64,000 nt of DNA, taken from positions 434,001 to 498,000 of the forward strand of contig CAXRGQ010000007.1 in the NCBI GenBank assembly GCA_964230215.1, given 5' to 3'. The number at the start of each line of letters is the position of its first letter. Position 1 is the stretch's first letter. The notes under the pieces are model-generated. The model was given only the letters and a program-made list of their open reading frames with translations, searched no databases and was not told where the DNA came from. The DNA comes from JAUILH01 sp964230215. Its GTDB lineage: Bacteria; Bacteroidota; Bacteroidia; Flavobacteriales_D; JAUILH01. This document shows positions 55,208 to 63,111 of this stretch, piece after piece. A program made the position numbers and the translations under genes.

Positions 55208-55212
55208 TGCTT

Positions 55213-55407
55213 TTAGTTAGCCATAAGACCAACAACAACACCAAATAGTGCTACACCTTCAACAAGCGCTGCTGCAATTAACATTGCTGTTTGAATCTTG
55301 TCTGCAGATTCTGGTTGTCTTGCGATTCCTTCCATCGCTCTTCCACCAATTAAACCGATTCCTATTCCGGCACCGATTACTGCTAATCCTGCTCCAACTG
55401 CTCCCAT
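55213..55407 (-). CDS. atpE: Fo ATP synthase c subunit
   Basis: 64 aa, two membrane hairpin helices (about 3-24 and 38-62) with the polar loop GIARQPESADK between them. The ion-binding carboxylate is Glu50 in AALVEGVALF. The Na+-type ligands are absent: the helix-1 Gln position is Ile (GIGIGLIGG) and the residue after Glu50 is Gly rather than Ser, so proton coupling is inferred. Followed by the stable stem-loop that may set c-ring stoichiometry. Confidence 0.96.
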   Translation of the reverse strand: MGAVGAGLAVIGAGIGIGLIGGRAMEGIARQPESADKIQTAMLIAAALVEGVALFGVVVGLMAN

Positions 55408-55439
55408 TTTACTTTATTTTTAGGGTTAATAATTACTAA

Positions 55440-56570
55440 TTAATGATGTGCGTGTTCCTTCACTGCCGACCCTATAAATAGTGCCGATAGCATTGTGAAC
55501 ACGTAAGCTTGAAGTGCCGCCACTAAAAGCTCCAATACCAACACAAATAGTGTCATTGGAACAGATAGTCCAGCCCATCCAATGCTTTCCATCTTAAACA
55601 TTACACCAATCAAACTCATCACAACAATGTGACCCGCCGTTATGTTTGCAAACAAACGAATCATAAGTGCTGCTGGCTTAATCAACAAACCTGCTAATTC
55701 GATTGGTATCATAATAGGCAACAACGCAACTGGCACTCCCGGAGGTGCAAATACGTGTCCCCAATAATCTTTATTTCCATTAATATTCGTCAGAATAAAA
55801 GTGAAGATTGCTAGTGTAAACGTCACTGCAATGTTTCCTGTTAGGTTAAATCCAAACGGCAGTAAACCTACTAAGTTCGAAACCCAGATAAAGAAGAACA
55901 CTGTCAATAAATAAGGCATAAACCTCATATACTTATGCTCACCAATTTGAGGCTTTGCAATTTCGTCTCTAACAAACAATATCAGAGGCTCAACAAATCC
56001 AGCAATTCCTCTAGGCGCAGACAACTCACCATTTCTTTGGTAGAACTTGGCAGCAGATCTAAATATCAACCACAATAGAATTAAAGCAATAAACATTGCC
56101 ACTACACTTTTTGTGATTGAAAAATCGATAACTGAAATCTCACTTCCACCTTTCATTGCTACTACTTGGTCGTGCTCATTCAATGCAAACGTAACATCTC
56201 CTTTCTCTACAGCCGCATGACCGTGTTCGAACTCGGAAGACATAAAAAAGTGAATACCTCCGTCAGCATATAGTATTACAGGTAACGGAATAGAAACAGG
56301 CTTATATTTCCCATCTCCCGCAGGCATGTCAAATAAATGCCAATCATGCGCGTCCAAAACGTGCTTAATTGCGTATTCCGGAGTAAATTCTGTTGCTTCA
56401 ATTAAATGACCGTCATGTGATTCTCCGTGATGTGCATCAGCATGATGATCTTCATGATCGTGGCCGTGATGATGGTCTCCCTCGTGTGGCTCGGTTGCCA
56501 ACCCGCTAAAAGACAGGGTAATTGCGGCAATCGCGGTAAATAGTTTCTTCAAAAAATTATACTTTCTCAT
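55440..56570 (-). CDS. atpB: Fo ATP synthase a subunit with His-rich N-terminal extension
   Basis: 376 aa, about 100 residues longer than E. coli AtpB. Signal-like N terminus (about 1-26), then a His/Asp/Glu-rich stretch with twelve His in residues 29-55, then a soluble extracytoplasmic segment to about 150, then five membrane helices. The essential Arg of the proton path is Arg305 in MIRLFANITAGH, and GVPVALLPIMIPIELAGLLI is the preceding signature. It forms the proton half-channels against the c-ring. N-terminal extensions occur in other Bacteroidota AtpB proteins; the dense His cluster suggests metal binding (inference). An internal promoter element lies 36 bases upstream. Confidence 0.95.
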   Translation of the reverse strand: MRKYNFLKKLFTAIAAITLSFSGLATEPHEGDHHHGHDHEDHHADAHHGESHDGHLIEATEFTPEYAIKHVLDAHDWHLFDMPAGDGKYKPVSIPLPVILYADGGIHFFMSSEFEHGHAAVEKGDVTFALNEHDQVVAMKGGSEISVIDFSITKSVVAMFIALILLWLIFRSAAKFYQRNGELSAPRGIAGFVEPLILFVRDEIAKPQIGEHKYMRFMPYLLTVFFFIWVSNLVGLLPFGFNLTGNIAVTFTLAIFTFILTNINGNKDYWGHVFAPPGVPVALLPIMIPIELAGLLIKPAALMIRLFANITAGHIVVMSLIGVMFKMESIGWAGLSVPMTLFVLVLELLVAALQAYVFTMLSALFIGSAVKEHAHH

Positions 56571-56606
56571 CTCCGCTTTCAGTAAAGTCCTTCTTCAAAT
56601 TTGCGG

Positions 56607-56614
56607 CAAAGGTA
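56607..56614 (-). promoter_or_regulatory. TAnnTTTG -7 element upstream of atpB (internal atp promoter)
   Basis: Minus strand TACCTTTG followed by C, an exact consensus match, in the 83-base gap before atpB and 36 bases before its ATG. It could drive atpBEFHAG independently of the bactofilin promoter. Confidence 0.5.
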
Positions 56615-56653
56615 TAACATTTATTGTAATTGAACCTTAATTTTAAGCTCGAG

Positions 56654-57040
56654 TTATGATTTTTTATAATTGCCACTGATAATTCGCTTAACAAGTAGGG
56701 TTTCGGCAACTAAGAGCAGGGCTGCGGGGATTAAAGTATGTAGCATTATTGGTACTTTTTCATAAGTTGTGTTAAGCTTAGACAAAACCAGAATTGTAAT
56801 TGCTATAGCCAATAGTTTAACTACACTCAACATGGAATACGTTATTGCCGTTTTACCACTATCTTTCCGACTCGCTCTTTGAGTGGCAAATATTATTAAG
56901 AAACTTAGGGTTGTCAACATTGGTGTTAACCAATACGCATAATCCACTTTCCAATCACCTGTCAATACAACACTCACCAATACAAGGTGTGCCGTGATGA
57001 TAATTAGACCTATTAAACCAATTATTGATGTCGCCTTCAT
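56654..57040 (-). CDS. AtpI-like four-helix membrane protein of the atp operon
   Basis: 128 aa with four predicted membrane segments (about 6-27, 35-53, 68-88, 97-116) and short basic loops. The position before atpB and the size match AtpI-type proteins that help assemble the c-ring, though I see no diagnostic motif. Its start overlaps the end of the upstream 72-aa gene by 4 bases (translational coupling). Confidence 0.7.
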   Translation of the reverse strand: MKATSIIGLIGLIIITAHLVLVSVVLTGDWKVDYAYWLTPMLTTLSFLIIFATQRASRKDSGKTAITYSMLSVVKLLAIAITILVLSKLNTTYEKVPIMLHTLIPAALLLVAETLLVKRIISGNYKKS

Positions 57041-57255
57041 TCTTTATCTTTCCCAATGTTACTAACCTCACGAATAACTTGAAACATTGCTAAACCTACA
57101 CCTAATAATGTAAGTATAATTGTATATAGCTTTCCATCGCCACCATTTCTATGATCTAGATAGTAGCCCAACCAAGCAAAACCGCCAATAACGGCTGCCA
57201 TTTGAAATGCAATTTGTGTAAACCTAACAAGGTTCGAACGTTCCTTGTTACCCAA
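57037..57255 (-). CDS. AtpZ/AtpI family small membrane protein
   Basis: 72 aa with two membrane helices: FTQIAFQMAAVIGGFAWLGYYLD and LYTIILTLLGVGLAMFQVIREV. The GYYLDHRNGG segment between them is typical of AtpZ/AtpI-like proteins in atp operons, linked to Mg2+ or Ca2+ supply and c-ring assembly in other bacteria. It overlaps the bactofilin gene by 8 bases and the next gene by 4. Confidence 0.82.
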   Translation of the reverse strand: MGNKERSNLVRFTQIAFQMAAVIGGFAWLGYYLDHRNGGDGKLYTIILTLLGVGLAMFQVIREVSNIGKDKE

Positions 57256-57694
57256 CTACCGTCTCTTTTGCTTGTTCTATCTCCTTCTTAGCAACGGGTG
57301 CGTTAATCTTAACATCCGATTTTCCGCCCATATTACAAGACCCTGAGAAATTAGCTCCCGGCTCAATGGCTAACTTACCTGTTAAAATATCGCCCTTAAG
57401 GTTAGCCGTAGATTTCAGACTAAGAACTTGTTCAACGCTTATCTTTCCGTTTAGGGTGCCTTCTATATCTGCATTTTGACAACGAATCTCACCTTCAATA
57501 ATTCCGGATTTACCAATAACTACACGTCCCTTTGTCACAATTGTGCCAACTAATTTTCCATCAATTCTAATATTGCTGTCACTTTTAATATCTCCCTGAA
57601 TATTAGTGCCCTCAACAATACGATTTAATCTGTCTGGCGAATTTAAGTCTGCCGTGCGTGTATTACTTGCTCCGTTGCCGTTTCCTTTAAACAT
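57248..57694 (-). CDS. Bactofilin (polymer-forming cytoskeletal protein)
   Basis: 148 aa from the ATG at 57694 (MFKGNGNGAS). The ATG 27 bases upstream overlaps the promoter side and adds an unlikely MYVQINRGL. Bactofilin core (about 25-130) of short beta-helix rungs: IVEGTNIQGDIKSDSNIRIDG, GKLVGTIVTKGRVVIGKSG, IEGEIRCQNADIEGTLNGKI. Bactofilins self-assemble into membrane-associated filaments that organise cell shape or envelope enzymes. It is the first gene of the atp operon and overlaps the AtpZ-like gene. Confidence 0.92.
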   Translation of the reverse strand: MFKGNGNGASNTRTADLNSPDRLNRIVEGTNIQGDIKSDSNIRIDGKLVGTIVTKGRVVIGKSGIIEGEIRCQNADIEGTLNGKISVEQVLSLKSTANLKGDILTGKLAIEPGANFSGSCNMGGKSDVKINAPVAKKEIEQAKETVVG

Positions 57695-57718
57695 AAGTCC
57701 TCTATTAATCTGTACATA

Positions 57719-57749
57719 CAAATATATTCAAAAGCCCGTCCAAATCCAA
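57719..57749 (-). promoter_or_regulatory. Bacteroidota-type promoter of the bactofilin-atp operon
   Basis: Minus strand TTG (57747-57749), 20 bases, then TATATTTG (57719-57726), an exact match to TTG-N(19-21)-TAnnTTTG. It ends 24 bases before the bactofilin ATG at 57694. Confidence 0.6.
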
Positions 57750-57807
57750 TTTTCACCAAGCAATTAAGAGATTTTAACACAATGACGGATTATTACAATC
57801 ATAAACG

Positions 57808-57815
57808 TAAATTTG
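57808..57815 (+). promoter_or_regulatory. TAnnTTTG -7 element that fixes the aspS start
   Basis: TAAATTTG, exact consensus match, 23 bases before the ATG at 57839. It lies inside the reading frame that would begin at 57782, which supports the shorter aspS start. Confidence 0.5.
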
Positions 57816-57838
57816 TCGGCAATAAAAAACACACAGAA

Positions 57839-59596
57839 ATGTATAGATCTCACACTAACGGCGAACTAAGAATTGAAAACGTAGGCGAAAAAGTCACTCT
57901 ATGTGGTTGGGTACAAAAACGAAGAGATTTAGGAGGAATGACCTTCGTTGATCTACGTGATCGCTACGGAATTACGCAGTTAGTTCTTGGTGAGGATACG
58001 GCGGATATTGCCAGAACACTTGGTCGTGAGTTTGTGATACAGATTGAAGGTGAAGTAATTGAACGAGAGAGTAAAAACAAAAACCTGCCAACTGGAGATA
58101 TTGAAATTACTGTTAAGGCTGGAGGTATTAAAGTTCTTAATAAAGCCAAAACGCCTCCGTTTACCATTGAAGATGAGACAGACGGTGGAGAAGAATTAAG
58201 AATGCAATATCGCTACCTAGATTTAAGGCGAAATCCGGTTAGAAAAAGCTTAGAATTAAGGCATAAACTATCCATAGAAACAAGAAAATATATGGATAGC
58301 ATCAACTTCCTTGAAGTAGAAACACCTTACTTAATAAAATCAACGCCAGAAGGTGCGCGTGATTTTGTGGTGCCTTCAAGAATGAATCCGGGAGAGTTTT
58401 ATGCGCTACCACAATCGCCACAAACGTTTAAGCAGTTGCTTATGGTGAGTGGATATGATAGATACTATCAAATTGTAAAGTGTTTTAGAGATGAAGATTT
58501 ACGTGCTGATAGACAACCAGAATTCACACAGATAGACTGTGAAATGGCTTTTGTAGAACAGGAAGACGTATTAAATACATTTGAAGGTTTAACCAAACAT
58601 CTATTTAAATCTATTCTAGGAAAAGACCTTCCAGCATTTGAGCGAATGTCGTATGAAAAAGCTATGGAGCTTTATGGATCAGATAAGCCAGACTTGAGAT
58701 TTGGCATGGAATTCAATAATCTTAATTCCCTTACTCAGAATAAAGGTTTTAATGTGTTTGATCAAGCAGAAATTGTTCTCGGAATTGTTGCAAAAGGCGC
58801 TGCAGATTACTCACGCAAACAATTAGACGCCTTAACAGATTTCGTAAAACGCCCTCAAGTAGGTGCAAAAGGAATGGTTTACGTTAAATGTAACGAAGAC
58901 GGCACTTACAAATCTAGCGTTGACAAGTTCTACTCACAAGAAGATTTAGAAGCATGGGCTCAGCACTGTGGGGCGGCGCAAGGCGATTTAATCTTAGTAC
59001 TTAGCGGTGAACTAAACGCCACACGAAAACAAATGAATGAACTCCGCTTACACATGGGCGATCAGCTAGGTATAAAAAACACAGGAGAGTATAAAGTTCT
59101 TTGGGTGGTAGACTTTCCACTATTAGAATGGGATGAAGACAGCCAACGTTTTCATGCAATGCACCATCCGTTTACATCCCCTAAGGCAGAAGACTTGAGC
59201 AAACTAGAATCTGCTCCCGGAGAAGTGCGTGCCAATGCATATGACCTTGTAATTAATGGTGTTGAAATTGGTGGGGGCTCTATTCGTATTCACGACAGAG
59301 GCGTTCAGGAGCGTATGTTTGACTTGCTTGGATTCTCAAAGGAAGAAGCAAAAGCACAGTTTGGTTTCTTGATGGATGCTTTTGAATACGGCGCGCCACC
59401 TCACGGCGGTATTGCATTTGGTTTTGATAGACTTTGTGCTACGCTTGCAGGTAAGGAATCAATAAGAGATTTCATTGCTTTCCCGAAGAATAATAATGGA
59501 AGAGATGTGATGATTGATGCACCAGCTCCTGTAGCTCAAGAACAATTAGACGAGCTTTTTTTGAACTCAACTGCTGAAAAAGCAGAAGAAGCATAA
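57839..59596 (+). CDS. aspS: Aspartyl-tRNA synthetase
   Basis: 585 aa from MYRSHTNGELR, the canonical AspS start; the in-frame ATG at 57782 adds 19 unrelated residues upstream and would put a promoter element inside the gene. Anticodon-binding OB fold (VTLCGWVQKRRDLGGMTFVDLRD), class II catalytic domain (QSPQTFKQLLMVSGYDRYYQ; FRDEDLRADRQPEFTQID; GIAFGFDRLCATLAG) and the bacterial GAD insertion (about 290-420). It charges tRNA-Asp. Divergent from the bactofilin-atp operon. Confidence 0.96.
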   Translation: MYRSHTNGELRIENVGEKVTLCGWVQKRRDLGGMTFVDLRDRYGITQLVLGEDTADIARTLGREFVIQIEGEVIERESKNKNLPTGDIEITVKAGGIKVLNKAKTPPFTIEDETDGGEELRMQYRYLDLRRNPVRKSLELRHKLSIETRKYMDSINFLEVETPYLIKSTPEGARDFVVPSRMNPGEFYALPQSPQTFKQLLMVSGYDRYYQIVKCFRDEDLRADRQPEFTQIDCEMAFVEQEDVLNTFEGLTKHLFKSILGKDLPAFERMSYEKAMELYGSDKPDLRFGMEFNNLNSLTQNKGFNVFDQAEIVLGIVAKGAADYSRKQLDALTDFVKRPQVGAKGMVYVKCNEDGTYKSSVDKFYSQEDLEAWAQHCGAAQGDLILVLSGELNATRKQMNELRLHMGDQLGIKNTGEYKVLWVVDFPLLEWDEDSQRFHAMHHPFTSPKAEDLSKLESAPGEVRANAYDLVINGVEIGGGSIRIHDRGVQERMFDLLGFSKEEAKAQFGFLMDAFEYGAPPHGGIAFGFDRLCATLAGKESIRDFIAFPKNNNGRDVMIDAPAPVAQEQLDELFLNSTAEKAEEA

Positions 59597-59719
59597 TAAG
59601 ATATACACACAAGCCCAGTCCATTTTATTCGCTCAGTTTGGGTGATTAGTCGTTCGTTTTGTTGAAAATAAATTTTCAGCGCATGGCGGTATATTCGTTC
59701 CTTTGTAAAAACTTTTTTG

Positions 59720-61009
59720 ATGAACGTATTAGTACTAGGATCGGGCGGGAGAGAACACGCAATTTCATGGAAGCTTGCGCAAAGTTCTCAACTTGACAAA
59801 CTTTTTATTGCACCAGGAAATGCAGGGACTTCAAGTCTTGGAACCAATGTTGACCTGGATGTAATGGACTTTGCAGCAGTTAAAAAGTTCAGCATAGAAA
59901 ACGCTATTGATATTCTTGTTGTTGGTCCGGAGGCACCATTGGTAGCAGGTATTCATGATGCCTTTGTGGAAGATGATAGCACCAAACATATCACGGTGAT
60001 TGGTCCCAAAAAAGAAGGTGCACAACTAGAGGGTAGTAAGGACTTCTCCAAAGAGTTTATGGCTAAATACAATATTCCCACAGCCAAATACTTAACCGTT
60101 ACAAAAAAGAACATTGACGATGGTATAGCTTTCCTTGGCAAACTTAAGGCCCCATACGTTTTAAAGGCAGATGGATTGGCAGCAGGAAAGGGTGTGCTTA
60201 TCTTGGATTCGCTAAAAGAAGCCGAAAAAGAATTAAAGAGCATGCTAAACGGTAAGTTTGGAGATGCCTCTGCTAAGGTAGTCATTGAGGAGTTTTTAAA
60301 TGGTGTAGAAGTGTCATGCTTTGTAATCACTGATGGTAGATCTTACAAAATTCTTCCTTCTGCTAAAGATTACAAAAGAATTGGTGAGGGAGATACTGGT
60401 TTAAATACAGGCGGAATGGGTGCTGTATCTCCCGTATCGTTTGCGAATAGGGAATTTATCGACAAGGTAGAAAACCAGGTGATTATACCTACAATAAAGG
60501 GACTTATTGCTGAGGGGATTGAATACTCAGGCTTTATTTTCTTTGGCCTAATGGTGGTTAAGGGAGATCCATATATGATAGAATACAATTGCAGAATGGG
60601 TGATCCCGAGACTGAAGTTGTAATGCCTAGGCTAAAATCTGATTTATTGGATTTATTCGATGGAATTGCCTCAGATACTTTGTCTGAGAGAGATGTTGAA
60701 ATCGATCCAAGAACAGCCGTAACTGTTATGATGGTTAGCGGTGGTTATCCAGAGGCGTATGAGAAAGGAAAAACTATCTCCGGGCTCTCAAATACCCAAA
60801 ACAGCATAGTGTTCCACGCTGGCACCAAAGAATCGGGAGGTTTACCTGTGACTAACGGAGGCAGAGTATTGGCGGTAACTTCATACGGAAAAGACGTTGA
60901 ACGAGCACTTCAGCAATCCTACGATAGTATAGACAACATTAGCTTTGAAGGCGCATACTACCGCAAAGACATTGGTCAAGATTTATTATTAGCTGGGGAG
61001 AAAAAATAA
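59720..61009 (+). CDS. purD: Phosphoribosylamine-glycine ligase
   Basis: 429 aa from the ATG at 59720 (MNVLVLGSGGREHAI); a TTG one codon earlier is possible. ATP-grasp enzyme: VLGSGGREHAISWKLAQS, VGPEAPLVAGIHDAF, APYVLKADGLAAGKGVLI, GGMGAVSPV and YNCRMGDPETEVVMPRL are PurD signatures. It joins glycine to phosphoribosylamine, the step after PurF in purine synthesis. It is not linked to other purine genes here. Confidence 0.97.
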   Translation: MNVLVLGSGGREHAISWKLAQSSQLDKLFIAPGNAGTSSLGTNVDLDVMDFAAVKKFSIENAIDILVVGPEAPLVAGIHDAFVEDDSTKHITVIGPKKEGAQLEGSKDFSKEFMAKYNIPTAKYLTVTKKNIDDGIAFLGKLKAPYVLKADGLAAGKGVLILDSLKEAEKELKSMLNGKFGDASAKVVIEEFLNGVEVSCFVITDGRSYKILPSAKDYKRIGEGDTGLNTGGMGAVSPVSFANREFIDKVENQVIIPTIKGLIAEGIEYSGFIFFGLMVVKGDPYMIEYNCRMGDPETEVVMPRLKSDLLDLFDGIASDTLSERDVEIDPRTAVTVMMVSGGYPEAYEKGKTISGLSNTQNSIVFHAGTKESGGLPVTNGGRVLAVTSYGKDVERALQQSYDSIDNISFEGAYYRKDIGQDLLLAGEKK

Positions 61010-61052
61010 GCCTAGCCAACCCTATATCGATTTAATCGTCTATTCAAGTGCT

Positions 61053-61068
61053 ATCACGAGCACGTGAT
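61053..61068 (+). promoter_or_regulatory. Inverted repeat upstream of the ACP gene
   Basis: ATCACG-AGCA-CGTGAT, 27 bases before the acyl carrier protein start and 43 bases after the purD stop. It is a possible operator, or a weak hairpin; no U run follows. Confidence 0.3.
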
Positions 61069-61095
61069 TTGCCAATTAATAAGTATATTTAGACT

Positions 61096-61326
61096 ATGAA
61101 TGTAGGCGACTTTATAGAAAGTTTAGAGGAGAGTTTTGATGATATTGAACCTGGCACATTAAAGCCTGAAACAAAATATCGCGATACTGACGAATGGAGT
61201 TCAATGCACGCGCTGATTGTTATTGCATTAGCGGACACAGATTATGATGTTACCATTACAGGAGATGATTTAAAGTCGTGTACAACCATTCAAGATTTAT
61301 TCGAATTGATTAAAAGCAGACAATAA
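61096..61326 (+). CDS. Acyl carrier protein, divergent
   Basis: 76 aa, ACP-sized. The phosphopantetheine site is Ser36 in DEWSSMHAL, where canonical ACPs have DSL or DSM; the residue before Ser is Ser instead of Asp. The rest follows the four-helix ACP pattern (MNVGDFIESLEESFDDIE; ITGDDLKSCTTIQDLFELI). It is probably a specialised carrier for the KASIII and reductase encoded next, not the housekeeping AcpP. The stop overlaps the KASIII start by one base. Confidence 0.82.
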   Translation: MNVGDFIESLEESFDDIEPGTLKPETKYRDTDEWSSMHALIVIALADTDYDVTITGDDLKSCTTIQDLFELIKSRQ

Positions 61327-62393
61327 TGGCTAAGTTCAAAGTTGGCAACGTAGCTATTAAGGGGATAAGTTCATGTGTTCCATCTAAGGAACTGTCCAAC
61401 CATAACTACGAGTACCTGACTGAACAAGAGCGAAAAATGCTTATTAAAACTACCGGGATTGAAAAAAGACGGGTAGCTGACGACGGGGTAACTACTTCTG
61501 ACCTAAGTTACAAAGCAGCAGAAGATCTTATTAAGTCGTTAAAGTGGGCTAAGGAGGATATCGATATTGTGGTTTTAGTTACGCAATCACAAGATTACTT
61601 TTTGCCCGCCACATCTATCACCCTTCAAGAAAGACTGGGCTTATCTAAAAATTGTCTTGCATTTGACATTAGCTTGGGGTGTTCTGGTTATGTGTACGCT
61701 TTATCCGTAATATCGAGCATGATGAGTGCAGGTTATCTAAAAAAGGGGTTACTGCTAGCGGGTGATATTTCAACTTTCTCACTTAATTACAAAGATAAAA
61801 GTGCCTATCCCTTGTTTGGAGATGCGGGCACCGCTACTGCACTTGAATTTAACGCCAATCAATCAATGGCCTTTAATGCTGGTAGTGATGGCTCGGGGTA
61901 TGAAGCTATAATCATTCCCGATGGTGGACTGAGAAACCCCCTCAATGATGAATCTTTCAAAGAATCAGAGGACGAAAATGGTTTAATCAGGTGTAATAGA
62001 AATTTGCATTTGAAAGGTCTGGATATTATGAATTTCTCCTTGAGAGAAGTACCCGCAAATATTAAAGAATTAAGTGAATTTGCAGATACACCAATCGACA
62101 ATATGGACTATTTTGTTCTGCATCAAGCCAATAAATTGATAAACAATTCAATTAGAAAAAAGCTTAAACTAGAAGAATCAAAGTTTCCATTGAGCTTAAA
62201 TACTTATGGAAATACTAGCTCAGCCTCTATTCCTCTTACAATCTGTGCCGAGTTGAAAGGTCAGATAGAAAAAGTGCCTAAAAAAATTCTTATGTCTGGT
62301 TTTGGTGTTGGTCTGTCGTGGGCAAGTGCATTAATAAATTCAGAGACTATTGAATCCTTAAACATAATTGATTATAAGCTTGGACGCATTTAG
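61326..62393 (+). CDS. 3-oxoacyl-ACP synthase III family protein (KASIII/FabH-like)
   Basis: 355 aa thiolase-fold enzyme with an intact catalytic triad: Cys119 in DISLGCSGYVYALSV, His266 in VLHQANKLI and Asn296 in TYGNTSSASIP. N-terminal TGIEKRRVADDGVTTSDLSY is typical of FabH relatives. It condenses an acyl starter with a carrier-bound extender, or makes a short beta-keto or acyl product. Overlap with ACP (1 base) and with the following SDR gene (26 bases) marks an operon. A specialised acyl-group pathway is likely, not bulk fatty acid synthesis. Confidence 0.87.
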   Translation: MAKFKVGNVAIKGISSCVPSKELSNHNYEYLTEQERKMLIKTTGIEKRRVADDGVTTSDLSYKAAEDLIKSLKWAKEDIDIVVLVTQSQDYFLPATSITLQERLGLSKNCLAFDISLGCSGYVYALSVISSMMSAGYLKKGLLLAGDISTFSLNYKDKSAYPLFGDAGTATALEFNANQSMAFNAGSDGSGYEAIIIPDGGLRNPLNDESFKESEDENGLIRCNRNLHLKGLDIMNFSLREVPANIKELSEFADTPIDNMDYFVLHQANKLINNSIRKKLKLEESKFPLSLNTYGNTSSASIPLTICAELKGQIEKVPKKILMSGFGVGLSWASALINSETIESLNIIDYKLGRI

Positions 62394-63111
62394 CTTACAT
62401 AACAAAACCATTTTGATTACCGGGGCATCTGGAGGAATTGGAAGTGCGCACGTTCAACGTTTACTAGCGTTAGGAGCCAATGTAATCGGACTTGTGAGAG
62501 AGATGAATAAAGCTCAAGCTATTGAGGGCGTTGATTATATTGAAGTTGATTATACGCAAAACTCTTCGGTTGAGACTATGTGCAATTCGATTGGCCAAAT
62601 AGACGGCATTGTGCATTGCGCAGGGGTTGTACAGCCTTTCCCAATAAAGTTCTTATCAGAAGATAAACTGAAAGAAACCATGTTCATCAACTTTGAGGTT
62701 CCAGTAATGCTAAGCAGATTACTTCTAAAAAAGAAAAAATTTAACGAAGGCGCTAGTCATGTTTTTATTTCATCCATAAGTGCTGATCATCCACACAAAG
62801 GGGGCGCAGCCTATGCTTCTTCTAAAGCTGCATTACAAGCCTTTAGTAAAGTTGTTGCGCTAGAGACTTCACATTTAAAAATGCGTGCAAATTGCATTAG
62901 TCCTGCCATGATAAAGACAGCCATGTACGATATTGCTGAAAAAGGTATGTCAAAAGAGAACATGGACGAACATATTTCGCACTACCCTTTAGGTATGGGG
63001 TTTCCAGAAGACGTTGCAAATACTTCCGCCTTTCTTCTATCCAACGCTTCAAGATGGATTACAGGGATAAACATTACATTAGATGGAGGATTTCTTTTAG
63101 ACGGTAAGTGA
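62368..63111 (+). CDS. Short-chain dehydrogenase/reductase (FabG-like)
   Basis: 247 aa if TTG at 62368 is used; a second TTG at 62380 is equally possible, and no ATG precedes the Rossmann motif. Cofactor motif TGASGGIG (18-25), NAG-equivalent VHCAGVVQP, and catalytic Ser136, Tyr149 and Lys153 (YASSK). C-terminal NITLDGGFLLDG is typical. It probably reduces the beta-keto or keto group made by the preceding KASIII, on ACP. A sugar substrate is an alternative given the glycosyltransferase that follows. Its stop overlaps that gene's GTG start by 4 bases. Confidence 0.85.
   Translation: MIISLDAFSLHNKTILITGASGGIGSAHVQRLLALGANVIGLVREMNKAQAIEGVDYIEVDYTQNSSVETMCNSIGQIDGIVHCAGVVQPFPIKFLSEDKLKETMFINFEVPVMLSRLLLKKKKFNEGASHVFISSISADHPHKGGAAYASSKAALQAFSKVVALETSHLKMRANCISPAMIKTAMYDIAEKGMSKENMDEHISHYPLGMGFPEDVANTSAFLLSNASRWITGINITLDGGFLLDGK

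Noticed and set aside
57782..57838. Extended N terminus for AspS
   Set aside because: The 19 extra residues do not match the family, and a TAnnTTTG promoter element lies inside them. The canonical MYRSHT start is used.
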